Below are positions 8,720 through 17,151 of a stretch of DNA of 64,000 bases, one piece after another (the stretch's first letter is position 1; the number at the start of each line of letters is the position of its first letter). Source of the DNA: UBA6522 sp965205045 (GTDB lineage: Bacteria; Pseudomonadota; Gammaproteobacteria; Steroidobacterales; Rariloculaceae); contig OZ242031.1 in NCBI GenBank assembly GCA_965205045.1, positions 4,588,001 to 4,652,000 of the forward strand. Reading direction: 5' to 3'. Made by a program: the position numbers and the translations under genes. A model generated the notes under the pieces. It was not told the DNA's origin. It ran no database searches and saw nothing but the letters and a program-made list of their open reading frames with translations.

Positions 8720-10258
8720 TTACTTGAAGTAGCCCGGCCCCCTGAGATTGTGGTGGTCGATGTTCGGCAGTTCCGGGGTGCGCGGCGGCAGCGGTTTGCG
8801 GTCCAGCCCGTTCTTCAGGATCGCCGCCACACTCTTGTAGGAGTACGATCCCAGCGCGATCGCCCGCCGGCAGGCGGCCTCCAGGCGATTCTCGGTGTAG
8901 CGTTCGCCGAGCCGCATGATGCCCAGGCAGCTTCGGAAGCCCTGTTCGGGATGCGGCCTTGCGGCCATGATGCGCTCGACCAGCGCCGCGGTGGACGCAC
9001 CGACCTGGCCCGCCCAGCGGATGAGCCGCTGCGGCGTCCATTCGGCCTGGGCGCGATGCCCCCGCGGCATGTGCGCGGTCACGGTGGTGTGCCCGCCGCG
9101 GCGGCGCGAACGCAGGTGACTGGCCACGCGCCGGCCCTTGTGCAGCAGTTCCACGGTGTTCGCGGTGATCCGGGCCTGAAGCTGTTCCTTGATCAACTGG
9201 TAAGGCACCGAGTAGTAATGCCGCTCGATCTCCACGTGGTAATCCATGTGCACGCGCACCGTTTTCCACTCGGCGTATTCGTAGGGCCGCGGCGGCAACG
9301 GGCGCATCGCCGGACGGTCCAGCGTCTCGAACAGCTCCCGCCGGCACGTGGGCAACTTCTGGAACGGCCGCGCATTGAGCGGCTTGAGCAACTCCCCGAT
9401 GGCCTCGTTCAGATCGGACAGGCAAAACACCTGCAGGTGCCGCAGCCGCGCCAGGATCCAGCGCTCCACCAACAACACGCCCGCCTCGGCTTTCGCCTTG
9501 TCCCTGGGTTTTTTCGGCCTGGCAGGCAAGATGGCAACCCCGTAGTGCTCGCCCATCCCCCGGTACGTGCGGTTCAGCCGCGGCTCGTATCGATGCGCCT
9601 TGTTCACGCCGCTCTTCAGGTTGTCCGGCACCACGATCTCCGGCACCGCCCCGAAGTACTCGAACGTGCGCACGTGCGAACCGATCCAGTCCTCCATGGA
9701 CTGCGACCAGGTCGCCTCCGCGTAGGTGTAGCTGGAGGCGCCCAGCACGGCCACGAAGACCTGGGCCTCGCGGACCTCGCCCGTGCGCCGGTCGATCACC
9801 CCGGCCGTCTGCCCGGCGTAATCCACGAACAGCTTCTCCCCGGCCCGGTGATCCTGGCGCATCACCACGTCCAGACGCCCGCGCCACTTCTTGTAGTGAC
9901 GGCAGAAGGTCGCGTATTCGTAGCCGTCCGGATGCGCCGCCTTGTACTCGTCCCACAGCACCAGCAGCGTCATGCCCTTGCGCTTCATCTCCCGGTTCAC
10001 CGCCAACCAATCGGGTTGCGGGCGCGGCACGCTCGGCGCCGGCGGCGGCGGGAACAACCGCCGTTCCAGCTCCGCGTCGTCCAGCTCCGCCGGCAACGGC
10101 CAGGACAGCCCGCAGCCTTCGGCCCGCTCGATATACCTCAACACCGTCGGGTGGCTCAGACCGCTGCTGCGCGCGATCCGGCGCACGCTCAGCCCCAACT
10201 CCCACTTCAAACGCAATATTTCCCTGACTCGTCGCATGGCGATTCTGGACCTCGGCAT
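8720..10258 (-). CDS. istA: IS21-family transposase
   Basis: The 512-residue protein starts at ATG 10258 behind AGGAGG. Residues 22-45 are a helix-turn-helix (LSVRRIARSSGLSHPTVLRY). The integrase core shows FVDYAG (D146) and VPDNLKSG (D212), two of the three catalytic acids. It cuts and joins the element ends in the cytoplasm. The frame is intact, so the element may still be active. Confidence 0.95.
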   Translation of the reverse strand: MPRSRIAMRRVREILRLKWELGLSVRRIARSSGLSHPTVLRYIERAEGCGLSWPLPAELDDAELERRLFPPPPAPSVPRPQPDWLAVNREMKRKGMTLLVLWDEYKAAHPDGYEYATFCRHYKKWRGRLDVVMRQDHRAGEKLFVDYAGQTAGVIDRRTGEVREAQVFVAVLGASSYTYAEATWSQSMEDWIGSHVRTFEYFGAVPEIVVPDNLKSGVNKAHRYEPRLNRTYRGMGEHYGVAILPARPKKPRDKAKAEAGVLLVERWILARLRHLQVFCLSDLNEAIGELLKPLNARPFQKLPTCRRELFETLDRPAMRPLPPRPYEYAEWKTVRVHMDYHVEIERHYYSVPYQLIKEQLQARITANTVELLHKGRRVASHLRSRRRGGHTTVTAHMPRGHRAQAEWTPQRLIRWAGQVGASTAALVERIMAARPHPEQGFRSCLGIMRLGERYTENRLEAACRRAIALGSYSYKSVAAILKNGLDRKPLPPRTPELPNIDHHNLRGPGYFK

Positions 10259-10331
10259 CTGCCTGCCTCCTCTGTTGGAAAACAGGCAGCCTATGGGGTC
10301 CGGCATCCACGCCGCGGACGCGCCAGAGAGC

Positions 10332-10447
10332 GGTACTTTTCAGCGAGTTTGGGCGGTAACTTTCAGCGAGAATCGCCGGTACATTTGAACGAGAATCGGT
10401 GGTACGTTTCGGCGAGATTCACCGGTACATTTGGCTGAGAATACGCA
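10332..10447. repeat. IS21 right end with a 23-bp periodic site array
   Basis: Five GGTA(A)C(T/A/G) motifs start at 10332, 10355, 10378, 10401 and 10424, exactly 23 bases apart, before the terminal TACGCA. They are inverted relative to the left-end set. Multiple end repeats are known in IS21; here they are unusually regular. Confidence 0.75.
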
Positions 10448-10642
10448 TGTAACTGGGTCGATCGCACGGCGTGCCGGTGAATTACGCGGAAATTTTCGCT
10501 CTGCTGGCCAGACTCGCACCCAGGCCGACATGCTCATAGCCGCAACGGCGCAGGCGCACCAACTTACACTGGCGACACGCAACGTGCGTGATTTCGAAAA
10601 TTGCGGTATCGCGCTTCTCAATCCTTTCGACCTGGTGGGGCA

Positions 10643-10846
10643 TCAAAGGTGAACTGACAGCAAACCGGGGAGGCGACTTTGAGATACAAAAATAGCTCCC
10701 ATGGAGGTAATGATCACAGGAACGATGGCGCCAACTACGATGGAATCGTAGCTGGTTTCAGCGGTCAGCGACCCGGATAGCCACCCGACGGCTGCCGCAG
10801 CGACAAGGGCAATTGCCGCCGAAAGCGCCTTTACCTTTATGTTCAA
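10643..10846 (-). CDS. Possible small membrane protein
   Basis: A 67-residue frame with two hydrophobic segments (ALSAAIALVAAAAVGWLSGS; IVVGAIVPVIITSMGAIF) starts at a TTG at 10846, five bases after the stop of the gene upstream. The binding site is weak. It overlaps the 3' end of the broken toxin by ten bases in convergent orientation. Unknown function. Confidence 0.4.
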   Translation of the reverse strand: MNIKVKALSAAIALVAAAAVGWLSGSLTAETSYDSIVVGAIVPVIITSMGAIFVSQSRLPGLLSVHL

Positions 10847-10851
10847 TTTGA

Positions 10852-11166
10852 TTAGCGCTGCGACTCGGCTAGATGCAAATATGCCTGGAACCGCTCAGCG
10901 GCGGAAGGGGTCCAGATTCTGGCGCCAATAGCACCAACTGAGGCCGCGTCAGAATTATCCCCATTCTCATTTTCAACTTTCGTTAACAGTCCCTGAAAAG
11001 GATTGGCAGTGGAAGGAGGAGCGGAAACATGGACAAAACACTCTGCTGCGGGCTTTTCACCCGCATCAACGCACTTCCTGAACTCAGCAGTCTCGTCACT
11101 TGCCCATGCTGAAGAATTGAGCAGCACAATTAGGCATAGTGAAAAACCTGCATAAATTCGCGACAT
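10852..11166 (-). CDS. Small exported protein of unknown function
   Basis: From ATG 11166 (GAGG eight bases upstream) the 104-residue product has a signal peptide (about residues 1-22, ending SSAWA) and a short mature part with two Cys (FRKCVDAGEKPAAECFVHVS). A GTG at 11175 would add three residues. The Cys pair may form a disulfide. I do not recognise the family. It probably forms a two-gene unit with the small membrane protein downstream. Confidence 0.5.
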   Translation of the reverse strand: MSRIYAGFSLCLIVLLNSSAWASDETAEFRKCVDAGEKPAAECFVHVSAPPSTANPFQGLLTKVENENGDNSDAASVGAIGARIWTPSAAERFQAYLHLAESQR

Positions 11167-11333
11167 AATGGCCACCTCGTCACGTTAAGAAACCAGTGTA
11201 TTTTGGGCGAAGCCGGAAATCAAGCTATCAAGCACGTACTGTAATCCATTGATTAATAGTGCATTTTTTCTCTAGGTAGTACATTGGCAATCAGGCATTT
11301 CCGTTACGATTTGGAGGGGACGAGCGTAATCGT

Positions 11334-11639
11334 TCAAACTTTCCACTCGTCTTGCAGATTCGACCTCGCCTTTACGAGCAGGTCGGGTTCGGTCCAATCG
11401 CGCATGACGGGATTGTAGGGCGGCTCAAAGTGATTTTCGATAACCGAAACTGGCGGAAACGACCGGAAATGGGCACCACGACGGTATCCAACTGCACAGA
11501 CATGGGCGCAGCCACAATCGATAGGCGAGGGGTCGCGCCTTAGCTCGCGCGGCAGCAGCTCCAGGTCCACGCCGCTGTCCGACCCGAACCAGGCTCGGGT
11601 ATTCTCCGCAAGATCGCTAGAACTCGCCTTGCGCTCCAC
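11334..11639 (-). CDS. Small Cys-rich protein downstream of res, unknown
   Basis: A 101-residue frame begins at a GTG 32 bases after the res stop. It contains DCGCAHVCAVGYRRGAHFRS, a Cys/His cluster that could bind metal. The putative binding site (GAGG) is too close to the start, so translation may begin elsewhere. As the last frame of the leftward defence operon it could be an accessory part, but this is only positional. Confidence 0.4.
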   Translation of the reverse strand: MERKASSSDLAENTRAWFGSDSGVDLELLPRELRRDPSPIDCGCAHVCAVGYRRGAHFRSFPPVSVIENHFEPPYNPVMRDWTEPDLLVKARSNLQDEWKV

Positions 11640-11671
11640 CGCCTCGTGAAGAATTCCCCACCCAGAATCCG

Positions 11672-14656
11672 TTACCGATCCGCAACGCCCCTTGCGAGCA
11701 ACTGGTCAAGGCTGGTGGCTACCTCGTATTTGGCGGGGTTCTCACGCACCCCCAGCGCTTGGAAATGCTCCTTGCCACACTTGATCTTGTAGGCTTCGGT
11801 GAGGCGCAGATCATCCTGCAGCGTGCTGCCTTTCGTCTCGACCACGAGATATAGCCGTTCGGCTTCATCGGTGTCGATCAGAACGGCCCAATCGGGGTTG
11901 TAGCTCCCGAGCGGCGTGGGAACCTTGAACCAGCCCGGTAGCTTGGCATAGACCTTGACGGCGGGGTTGTTCTCCAGGTCGTTCGCGAACTTCGCCTCGG
12001 TGCCGTGCTCGTAGATGACCTTCTCGTACACCGATCGTTCGGCGTCGAGCATGTTGCGCAGGTAGCCCGTTAGTTCCTCCTGTTCGAAGAGTTCCTGCGC
12101 GTAGCAGGATCGATCACCGATTCGTTGGTACTTGATGCCGTCCACCAGGACACGCCGCTTGCACCGGTTGATGATGCTCGCGGCGAGCTCGATAAACTGC
12201 TGCGGGTTGCGCTTGAAGTCGTTGAGGCGCTGACTGCCGATCAGGATTCTGCAAATGCTGCGCCGGGTGAGCTGCGTCCGGTCCTGCAACTCGGTGAGGA
12301 TATCCGGTAACTCTATTTCCGGCTCATCGAGTACGACCGTAGCGGCACCTGTGACCTCGCTTGCCTCCACGCCTGCCTGACCGATGGCGATACCCGCCTT
12401 TCGCCATTGCAGCCGGGTCCGGGGGATCGGATCCGAGTTTCGCAGCTCGCCGATCGATCGCTCCAACAGTTCTTCGTTGTCGAAGGTCACGCGATAGGTG
12501 GTCTTGTGCTTGATGCGGTCCCACAGGGCCTTGAATTCGGCACCCTCGAGCACTGCCTGGCGCGGGCGGACAGCCCGACGCTCGTCGGCGTTCTTGACCT
12601 TGAGACGCCCTGAGAGTTTCCTCAGTACGGCGGCGATGTCCGCCCTCTGGGCGGCAAATTCTTCCGGCAGGTCCAGAGTATCGTCCCGGATCGCCTTTCG
12701 GAGAGAGTCCTGTATCCGCCCCTGTGGGTCGATATAGCCTTGCGACCGCAAGTGCTCGTACAGGGTCTGCGACTGTTCGAATCCGAGGGCTGCCGTTTCT
12801 CCCGCATTGACCGCTACCGGAATCTGCGCAAACTGATGCGGTTCGACAATGCCGAAGCGGATTCCAGTCTCCTCCTCGATCTCGCGTTGAAGGTTTTCGG
12901 CAAACTCTTCGTAGCTCTCTCGGGCGATCACCGTGAGCGTATTCAATTCGAAACCGTGCAATCGTTCGCCGTCCTGATTGACGCAAAGGCGCAGCCCTCG
13001 CCCGATCGTCTGCCGGCGTTCGCGCTCGGTCCGGATGTCGCGCAGGGCGCAGATCTGGAAGACATTGGGGTTGTCCCATCCCTCGCGCAATGCAGAATGA
13101 GAGAAGATGAACTTGAGCGGCTCATCGAGGCTGAGCAGCTTCTCCTTCTCCTTCATGATCAGGTTGTAGGCGCGCTCGGCGTTGTCTCGATTCGTCTGGT
13201 TGTTCTCGGCGGTGTCGATCCATCCGCCCTTCTTGTCAATCGAGAAGTAACCATCGTGAACCTTCTCCGCCGCCGCGGTGAGGTCGGTCTCTCCGAACAG
13301 CGGCCGGTAGACGGGGTGGCGCGCAAACTTCCGGTATTCTTCCTCGAACATGCGGGCATAGTCGCCCTTGACCGCGTTGCCCGCCTCGTCGTAGCTGCGG
13401 TAACGCTCCACCGCGTCGATGAAAAAGAGGCTCAGCACCTTGATCTCCTGCGGGCGCAGGCGCTTCTCCTTGTCGAGATGCTCGCGAATGGTTCGCCGGA
13501 TCATTTGTCGCGTAACGGCGGCGGCGTCCACGTCGCCCCAGGCTTCGCCATCGCTGAGAAAATGCTCGCCTCCCGGCACGCGGAGTTCGACGAACGCGCT
13601 TTCCCGTCCGACCCTGATCTCGCCGATGCGGCAGTCTCGGTAGACCGGTCGGCCTGTTGTCTGTTCGAGATCGTCGCCATCCATGACGACCCTCTCACCG
13701 CGACGCACTCGTCCGGCACTATCCACATCGAGCTCGACCTTCGCGCTGATGACGCCGCGTCTGTTGCTTGTCGAGAGCAGCCGGACATAGGGGCGGTTGT
13801 GGGCGTCCTCGACAGTCGCGGACGCCACCTCGATCTGCTTGACGAGCTTGCGCTCGTAGGCATCGACCGCATCCAGCCGGTAGACCATGTGGTGCCTGTC
13901 GACGTGCGTTGCCGAGTAACGCAACGTGCAGAGCGGGTTCATCGCACCCAAGGCTGCCTTGCCCTGTCCCTTGAGGCCGCCGTCCACGCTCTGCGGTTCG
14001 TCCACGATCAGGACAGGCCGGGTGGCGCTGATTAGGTCGATGGGCTTTTCTCCGCCAGTCTTCTCGCTGTCCTTGTAGAGATTGTTGACAGCCTTCTTGT
14101 TGATGGCACCCACTGTCACCACCATGATCTGGATTTGCGGGCTGGTGGCGAAGTTTCGGACCTGGCCGAGTTTCGCCGAATCGTAGAGAAAGTACTCGAA
14201 CGGCGTGCCAGAATACAGCGCCCGGAAATGATCGTCGGTTATCTGCAGCGACTTGTAGACGCCTTCCTTTATCGCGACCGACGGGACCACGATGACGAAC
14301 TTGGTGAATCCGTAGCGCTTGTTCAGCTCGAAGATCGTGCGCAGGTAGACGTAGGTCTTGCCGGTGCCGGTCTCCATCTCCACTGTGAAGTCGCCGGAGG
14401 CCAGGGACCCGGACGGCGGCAGGCCGTTGCGAAGCTGGATGTCGTTGAGGTTCGCCAGAATCTCTTCGTCCAGCAAGTTCAGCCGGTTGCCGACACCGAG
14501 ATTGTTGTGCGCAAAGGCAAGCGCTTCCTGCCTATCCGACGGGCTCCGGGTAACCGTGAACTCCGTGCGGCAGACCTCCTGGCCGTGGAACAGATCGCAC
14601 ACGGCACCCACCGCCTGCAACTGGAAATCGAGGTTGGGATCGAAGCGGAGCTTCAT
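11672..14656 (-). CDS. res: Type III restriction enzyme, Res subunit
   Basis: This 994-residue protein has the superfamily 2 helicase motifs METGTGKT (Walker A, residues 94-101), DEPQ (motif II, 219-222) and QTIGRGLRL (motif VI). Near the C-terminus is a PD-(D/E)XK nuclease signature (PD at 921-922, ETK at 940-942). Res cleaves unmodified foreign DNA after ATP-dependent translocation, together with Mod. The start ATG overlaps the stop of the 169-residue gene upstream by four bases. In standard systems res directly follows mod; here four genes and fragments intervene. All motifs look intact. Confidence 0.95.
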   Translation of the reverse strand: MKLRFDPNLDFQLQAVGAVCDLFHGQEVCRTEFTVTRSPSDRQEALAFAHNNLGVGNRLNLLDEEILANLNDIQLRNGLPPSGSLASGDFTVEMETGTGKTYVYLRTIFELNKRYGFTKFVIVVPSVAIKEGVYKSLQITDDHFRALYSGTPFEYFLYDSAKLGQVRNFATSPQIQIMVVTVGAINKKAVNNLYKDSEKTGGEKPIDLISATRPVLIVDEPQSVDGGLKGQGKAALGAMNPLCTLRYSATHVDRHHMVYRLDAVDAYERKLVKQIEVASATVEDAHNRPYVRLLSTSNRRGVISAKVELDVDSAGRVRRGERVVMDGDDLEQTTGRPVYRDCRIGEIRVGRESAFVELRVPGGEHFLSDGEAWGDVDAAAVTRQMIRRTIREHLDKEKRLRPQEIKVLSLFFIDAVERYRSYDEAGNAVKGDYARMFEEEYRKFARHPVYRPLFGETDLTAAAEKVHDGYFSIDKKGGWIDTAENNQTNRDNAERAYNLIMKEKEKLLSLDEPLKFIFSHSALREGWDNPNVFQICALRDIRTERERRQTIGRGLRLCVNQDGERLHGFELNTLTVIARESYEEFAENLQREIEEETGIRFGIVEPHQFAQIPVAVNAGETAALGFEQSQTLYEHLRSQGYIDPQGRIQDSLRKAIRDDTLDLPEEFAAQRADIAAVLRKLSGRLKVKNADERRAVRPRQAVLEGAEFKALWDRIKHKTTYRVTFDNEELLERSIGELRNSDPIPRTRLQWRKAGIAIGQAGVEASEVTGAATVVLDEPEIELPDILTELQDRTQLTRRSICRILIGSQRLNDFKRNPQQFIELAASIINRCKRRVLVDGIKYQRIGDRSCYAQELFEQEELTGYLRNMLDAERSVYEKVIYEHGTEAKFANDLENNPAVKVYAKLPGWFKVPTPLGSYNPDWAVLIDTDEAERLYLVVETKGSTLQDDLRLTEAYKIKCGKEHFQALGVRENPAKYEVATSLDQLLARGVADR

Positions 14657-15162
14657 TTCTCCATGTCCGCTCTAAGGCGTGCGTTTAGTTCGCCGGGGAC
14701 GATACGGCCTTGCTCGATCGCTGATGCCAGGAGCGCCTTCACCCGCGCCTTGCTTATCCTCCGCCAATGTTTCTCCCTGACGGCCGCATCCACCTTTTGA
14801 GCCAGCCTCCCAAGGCGTACGTAATCGAGCTGGCAAATGTCAACGTGGCGCTCGGCAAGGTCGGCGACGGGCGTTCGTCCCGGCGAGTCCCTGAGCGGGT
14901 GTCCATCGGATCGTAGCGCCTCCTCGTCCACCCAGACGATGTCCACCTTCGCAACGCGCTCCGCCGCCGCTGCAATCGCCAGCACCGCATCCTCGATGTC
15001 AGCGACCGCGCCAGCGTGGCATCTCCAAAACGACAGGGCATCCTGCCGGGTGCGCAGATCGCCAGTCACCGCGTCCGCTGAAATTTCGCCCCTCGACAAG
15101 CCACGCGATAAATTGCGGTCATCGTCCCACTTCGAGCGGGAAAACTTCCGGGCAAGAAACAC
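14653..15162 (-). CDS. Third gene of the inserted cassette, unknown
   Basis: A 169-residue protein from a GTG at 15162, ending four bases inside the res start. It is soluble with an alpha/beta look (AERVAKVDIVWVDEEALRSD) and a basic C-terminus. I do not recognise a domain. The tight spacing (nine bases after the HEAT-like gene, ATGA overlap with res) shows it is translated with its neighbours. Confidence 0.6.
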   Translation of the reverse strand: MFLARKFSRSKWDDDRNLSRGLSRGEISADAVTGDLRTRQDALSFWRCHAGAVADIEDAVLAIAAAAERVAKVDIVWVDEEALRSDGHPLRDSPGRTPVADLAERHVDICQLDYVRLGRLAQKVDAAVREKHWRRISKARVKALLASAIEQGRIVPGELNARLRADMEK

Positions 15163-15171
15163 GACGGGCGC

Positions 15172-15879
15172 CTACTCGCCGAGATCTTCCAGGACATCTT
15201 TAATGTAATCGCGGAGCCACGATACCTTTTCGGTATGGCAACGAAGTACGTCCTGGACCTCCGTGTCGCCCCATTCCTCCGCAGCCTGCACGGCTGCGTC
15301 CCTCATCTCGACATCGTTGGATGCAAGCGCATCTCGCGCAATCCGAGCTCGCCATGCCGACGTTGCGGGCCGGCGACGGCCAAGGCAGCGTAGAACCGAG
15401 GCCGCAATGCCCGGTTGCTCTACATCAATGGCCAGTCCGCGTAGCCATGAAAGTGCATCATGACTATTGAGCGAAAGCAATGCGTCGTCGATTATCTGCT
15501 CCGCTGGATGAGTGATACCATCTTCAACAGGTTCCGATTCCAGGGCAATTCTCAATCTGGTTTCAAACGATCTCGGGTCAAGGGCCAAGCCGGGGTCCAG
15601 GTCCGCAAAAAAGGTTCTGTCAACGACGGCTGGAAAAATCGTCTCTCCCAGCAAAGCAACAATCGCTGTTCCATCCGCCACATCAACCAACTCTTGCCCT
15701 AACTCGAGGAACAGGACCCTGAGGCGGGCTTGTTCCGGCGACGCTCCCAGCGACTCCCTACCGCTTGGCAAGACGGCCATTCTCTTGTAAGGCACGCTAC
15801 GGCGTTCAAAACGAGAAATTGAATTGCCATGAATCATCGACGGCGACCGCGACTCTATTTTCCTGGCTTCAAGCGGCAT
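15172..15879 (-). CDS. HEAT-repeat-like protein in the defence operon
   Basis: The 235-residue product has a C-terminal half made of short helical pairs (IAASVLRCLGRRRP, ARDALASNDVEMRDAAVQAA) resembling HEAT repeats. ATG 15879 has a perfect AGGAGG seven bases upstream, lying inside the end of the TIGR04255 gene, which it overlaps by 11 bases. HEAT-like proteins usually act as scaffolds; partner and role are unknown here. Confidence 0.65.
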   Translation of the reverse strand: MPLEARKIESRSPSMIHGNSISRFERRSVPYKRMAVLPSGRESLGASPEQARLRVLFLELGQELVDVADGTAIVALLGETIFPAVVDRTFFADLDPGLALDPRSFETRLRIALESEPVEDGITHPAEQIIDDALLSLNSHDALSWLRGLAIDVEQPGIAASVLRCLGRRRPATSAWRARIARDALASNDVEMRDAAVQAAEEWGDTEVQDVLRCHTEKVSWLRDYIKDVLEDLGE

Positions 15880-16639
15880 CGAAAATCCTCCTGGCCTTGT
15901 CCGTTACAATTGCTTCGAATGCGGAACCAACTCGTTCGTGAAGAGCATCGGCCAAGACCGACGCCTGCTCCGAGCCGATTGGTGGTTCCTCGTCTCTTAT
16001 GGCATCCAGATCGAGGAGACACTCCACGCCGCTCTCCGAAGCGCCAAGTAGTCCGTACGATACGACCAGTCGTGCTGCATCGTCATATATGTATTCCACC
16101 CGGCTGAGGAAATTCGAATAGTCCTCTGGTAGCCCTTCGACCTTCATGTGTGCACAGTTGAGATACTCTTCGATCTCCACGTTTTGCCCAGGAATCAATA
16201 TTCGATTGATGTATCGCACCCCAACACGACTGATCGCGCTTCCTTCGACGATCTTCAAGTAGGCTTCCAGCGCATCCATGATGCGGGGCCTGAACTCCTT
16301 CCAACCGCCTCGTTCAATATGTTCAGCGCTTTGGTACGGGCGCAGCATATGGATGCTGAGCACATTCGGGCCGATGCCGACCAGTCGGTTTCCGTCTTCG
16401 GTCACGAGTTGGACCTTTGCCACCCCCTCTTCGTAACTCAGGTTGGCTGGCTGCCCATCCTTGACGCTGAGTTCGACTTGCAACGCCTTCTGCTCTCTCG
16501 ACTTGCCGGAATATTCGTTTCCGAGAGCTGCTTGAAGCTTTCCCGGAATGGTGAAGTCCCAATCCGACCCTGGCACAAATCGAAACTCACAGAACGCTTC
16601 CTGTATGGGAGGGCTCCTGTACCTTTTGCGCTGGTTCAT
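15869..16639 (-). CDS. TIGR04255 family protein
   Basis: The 256-residue protein opens with RSPPIQEAFCEFRFVPGSDW, the typical start of this family (pattern PPhxEAhCEhRF), and continues with the predicted strands LVGIGPNVLSIHMLRPY and ISRVGVRYINRI. The function of the family is not established; members turn up in mobile and defence-rich regions. It heads a three-gene cassette between the hicAB remnant and res. Its ATG overlaps the stop of a stray res 5' fragment. Confidence 0.85.
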   Translation of the reverse strand: MNQRKRYRSPPIQEAFCEFRFVPGSDWDFTIPGKLQAALGNEYSGKSREQKALQVELSVKDGQPANLSYEEGVAKVQLVTEDGNRLVGIGPNVLSIHMLRPYQSAEHIERGGWKEFRPRIMDALEAYLKIVEGSAISRVGVRYINRILIPGQNVEIEEYLNCAHMKVEGLPEDYSNFLSRVEYIYDDAARLVVSYGLLGASESGVECLLDLDAIRDEEPPIGSEQASVLADALHERVGSAFEAIVTDKARRIFDAA

Positions 16640-16696
16640 TGTCTGCTTTCTCGAGTTGGGTTTCTGTCTACAGGCCCGTTACAGGGACCACTTAAC

Positions 16697-16740
16697 TCCT
16701 GCAATCGGAAATCGAGGTCGAGTTTGAAGCGGAGTTTCAT
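16697..16740 (-). pseudogene. Orphan 5' end of a res gene
   Basis: From ATG 16740 the frame reads MKLRFKLDLDFRLQ, closely matching the first residues of the complete res at 14656 (MKLRFDPNLDFQLQ), with strong similarity also at the DNA level. The similarity stops after about 44 bases. The frame then runs on to a stop overlapping the TIGR04255 start. This marks where res originally followed mod before the cassette came in. Confidence 0.75.
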
Positions 16741-16783
16741 GGTTGTGGCCAGCCATTCTTTTCTCAGGATCGGTTGCGAACCG

Positions 16784-16996
16784 TCATGCGTACATCAGGC
16801 GCTCGCCCTTCGGCTGGGGAATTGGATCGCCAAATTCCCCAGCCGTGTCGATCCAGAGTTGCATTGCCTCGTTGACATTTTTCAGCGCATCGTTCTGGCT
16901 GTCGCAGTGGGCCACGCAACCCGGAAGCTCCGGCACTTCGGCAATAAAGGCCGAGTCCTCGTTGCTCCAGTACAGGATGATCTCGTACTTGTACAT
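16784..16996 (-). CDS. hicB: HicB-type antitoxin, orphan
   Basis: The 70-residue protein has the short HicB/UPF0150 fold: YKYEIILYWSNEDSAFIAEV, PELPGCVAHCDSQNDALKNV and the ending PKGERLMYA. HicB neutralises the RNase HicA. ATG 16996 has AAGG eight bases upstream. The toxin gene before it is deleted internally, so HicB is left without its partner and may only act as a DNA-binding or inert protein. Confidence 0.88.
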   Translation of the reverse strand: MYKYEIILYWSNEDSAFIAEVPELPGCVAHCDSQNDALKNVNEAMQLWIDTAGEFGDPIPQPKGERLMYA

Positions 16997-17010
16997 CAAC
17001 GTTACCTTCC

Positions 17011-17125
17011 CTATTGATATTTCAGGAAAATCCGACGAAGCTGCTTGACCTGTTTCGGAAAAGCGAATGTTGGCATCCGACCTTCCGCCGAGGATGGTCT
17101 GCAACAGACGCTCATGGCGATTCAT
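17011..17125 (-). pseudogene. hicA: hicA toxin with internal deletion
   Basis: From ATG 17125 the frame reads NRHERLLQTILGGRSDANIRF, a normal HicA N-terminus. In another frame the end reads PKQVKQLRRIFLKYQ and stops at 17011, the HicA C-terminus. The middle, including the catalytic GSHH-type motif, is gone and the frame is shifted. It starts 26 bases after mod, with GAGGAC as binding site. Confidence 0.8.
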
Positions 17126-17151
17126 GGGTTGTCCTCGTCAACTCTTCGGCA

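Larger units (their letters stand above)
7795..10447 (-). mobile_element. Complete IS21-family insertion sequence
   Basis: The element spans 2,653 bases from TGCGTA at 7795 to TACGCA at 10447, with imperfect terminal inverted repeats (TGCGTAATCCC against TGCGTATTCTC). It is flanked by a direct 6-base duplication TGTAAC at 7789-7794 and 10448-10453. It carries istA and istB, both intact, on the minus strand. IS21 elements normally make 4-8 bp duplications. The in-frame restoration of the toxin on removal supports these exact borders and a recent arrival. Confidence 0.95.
7580..10652 (+). pseudogene. PIN-domain toxin (VapC/FitB type) split by IS21-family insertion
   Basis: The 5' part (7580-7794) encodes VILVDTNVLGELCRPRPAPA and EEIHFGL, the first acidic residues of a PIN ribonuclease. 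The 3' part (10454-10652) encodes QADMLIAATAQAHQLTLATR with the remaining acids (D in ADMLIAA and D in RDF). Removing 7795-10453 joins the halves in frame into a 137-residue protein of normal length. The GTG start overlaps the antitoxin stop. As it stands the toxin should be inactive; its truncated first half ends after a few element-encoded residues at 7801. Confidence 0.92.

Noticed and set aside
8280..10438. Two very long open frames (over 670 codons) overlapping istA and istB in other frames
   Set aside because: They are Arg/Pro/Gly-rich shadows of the IS21 genes caused by high GC; istA and istB have motifs and ribosome binding sites, these do not.
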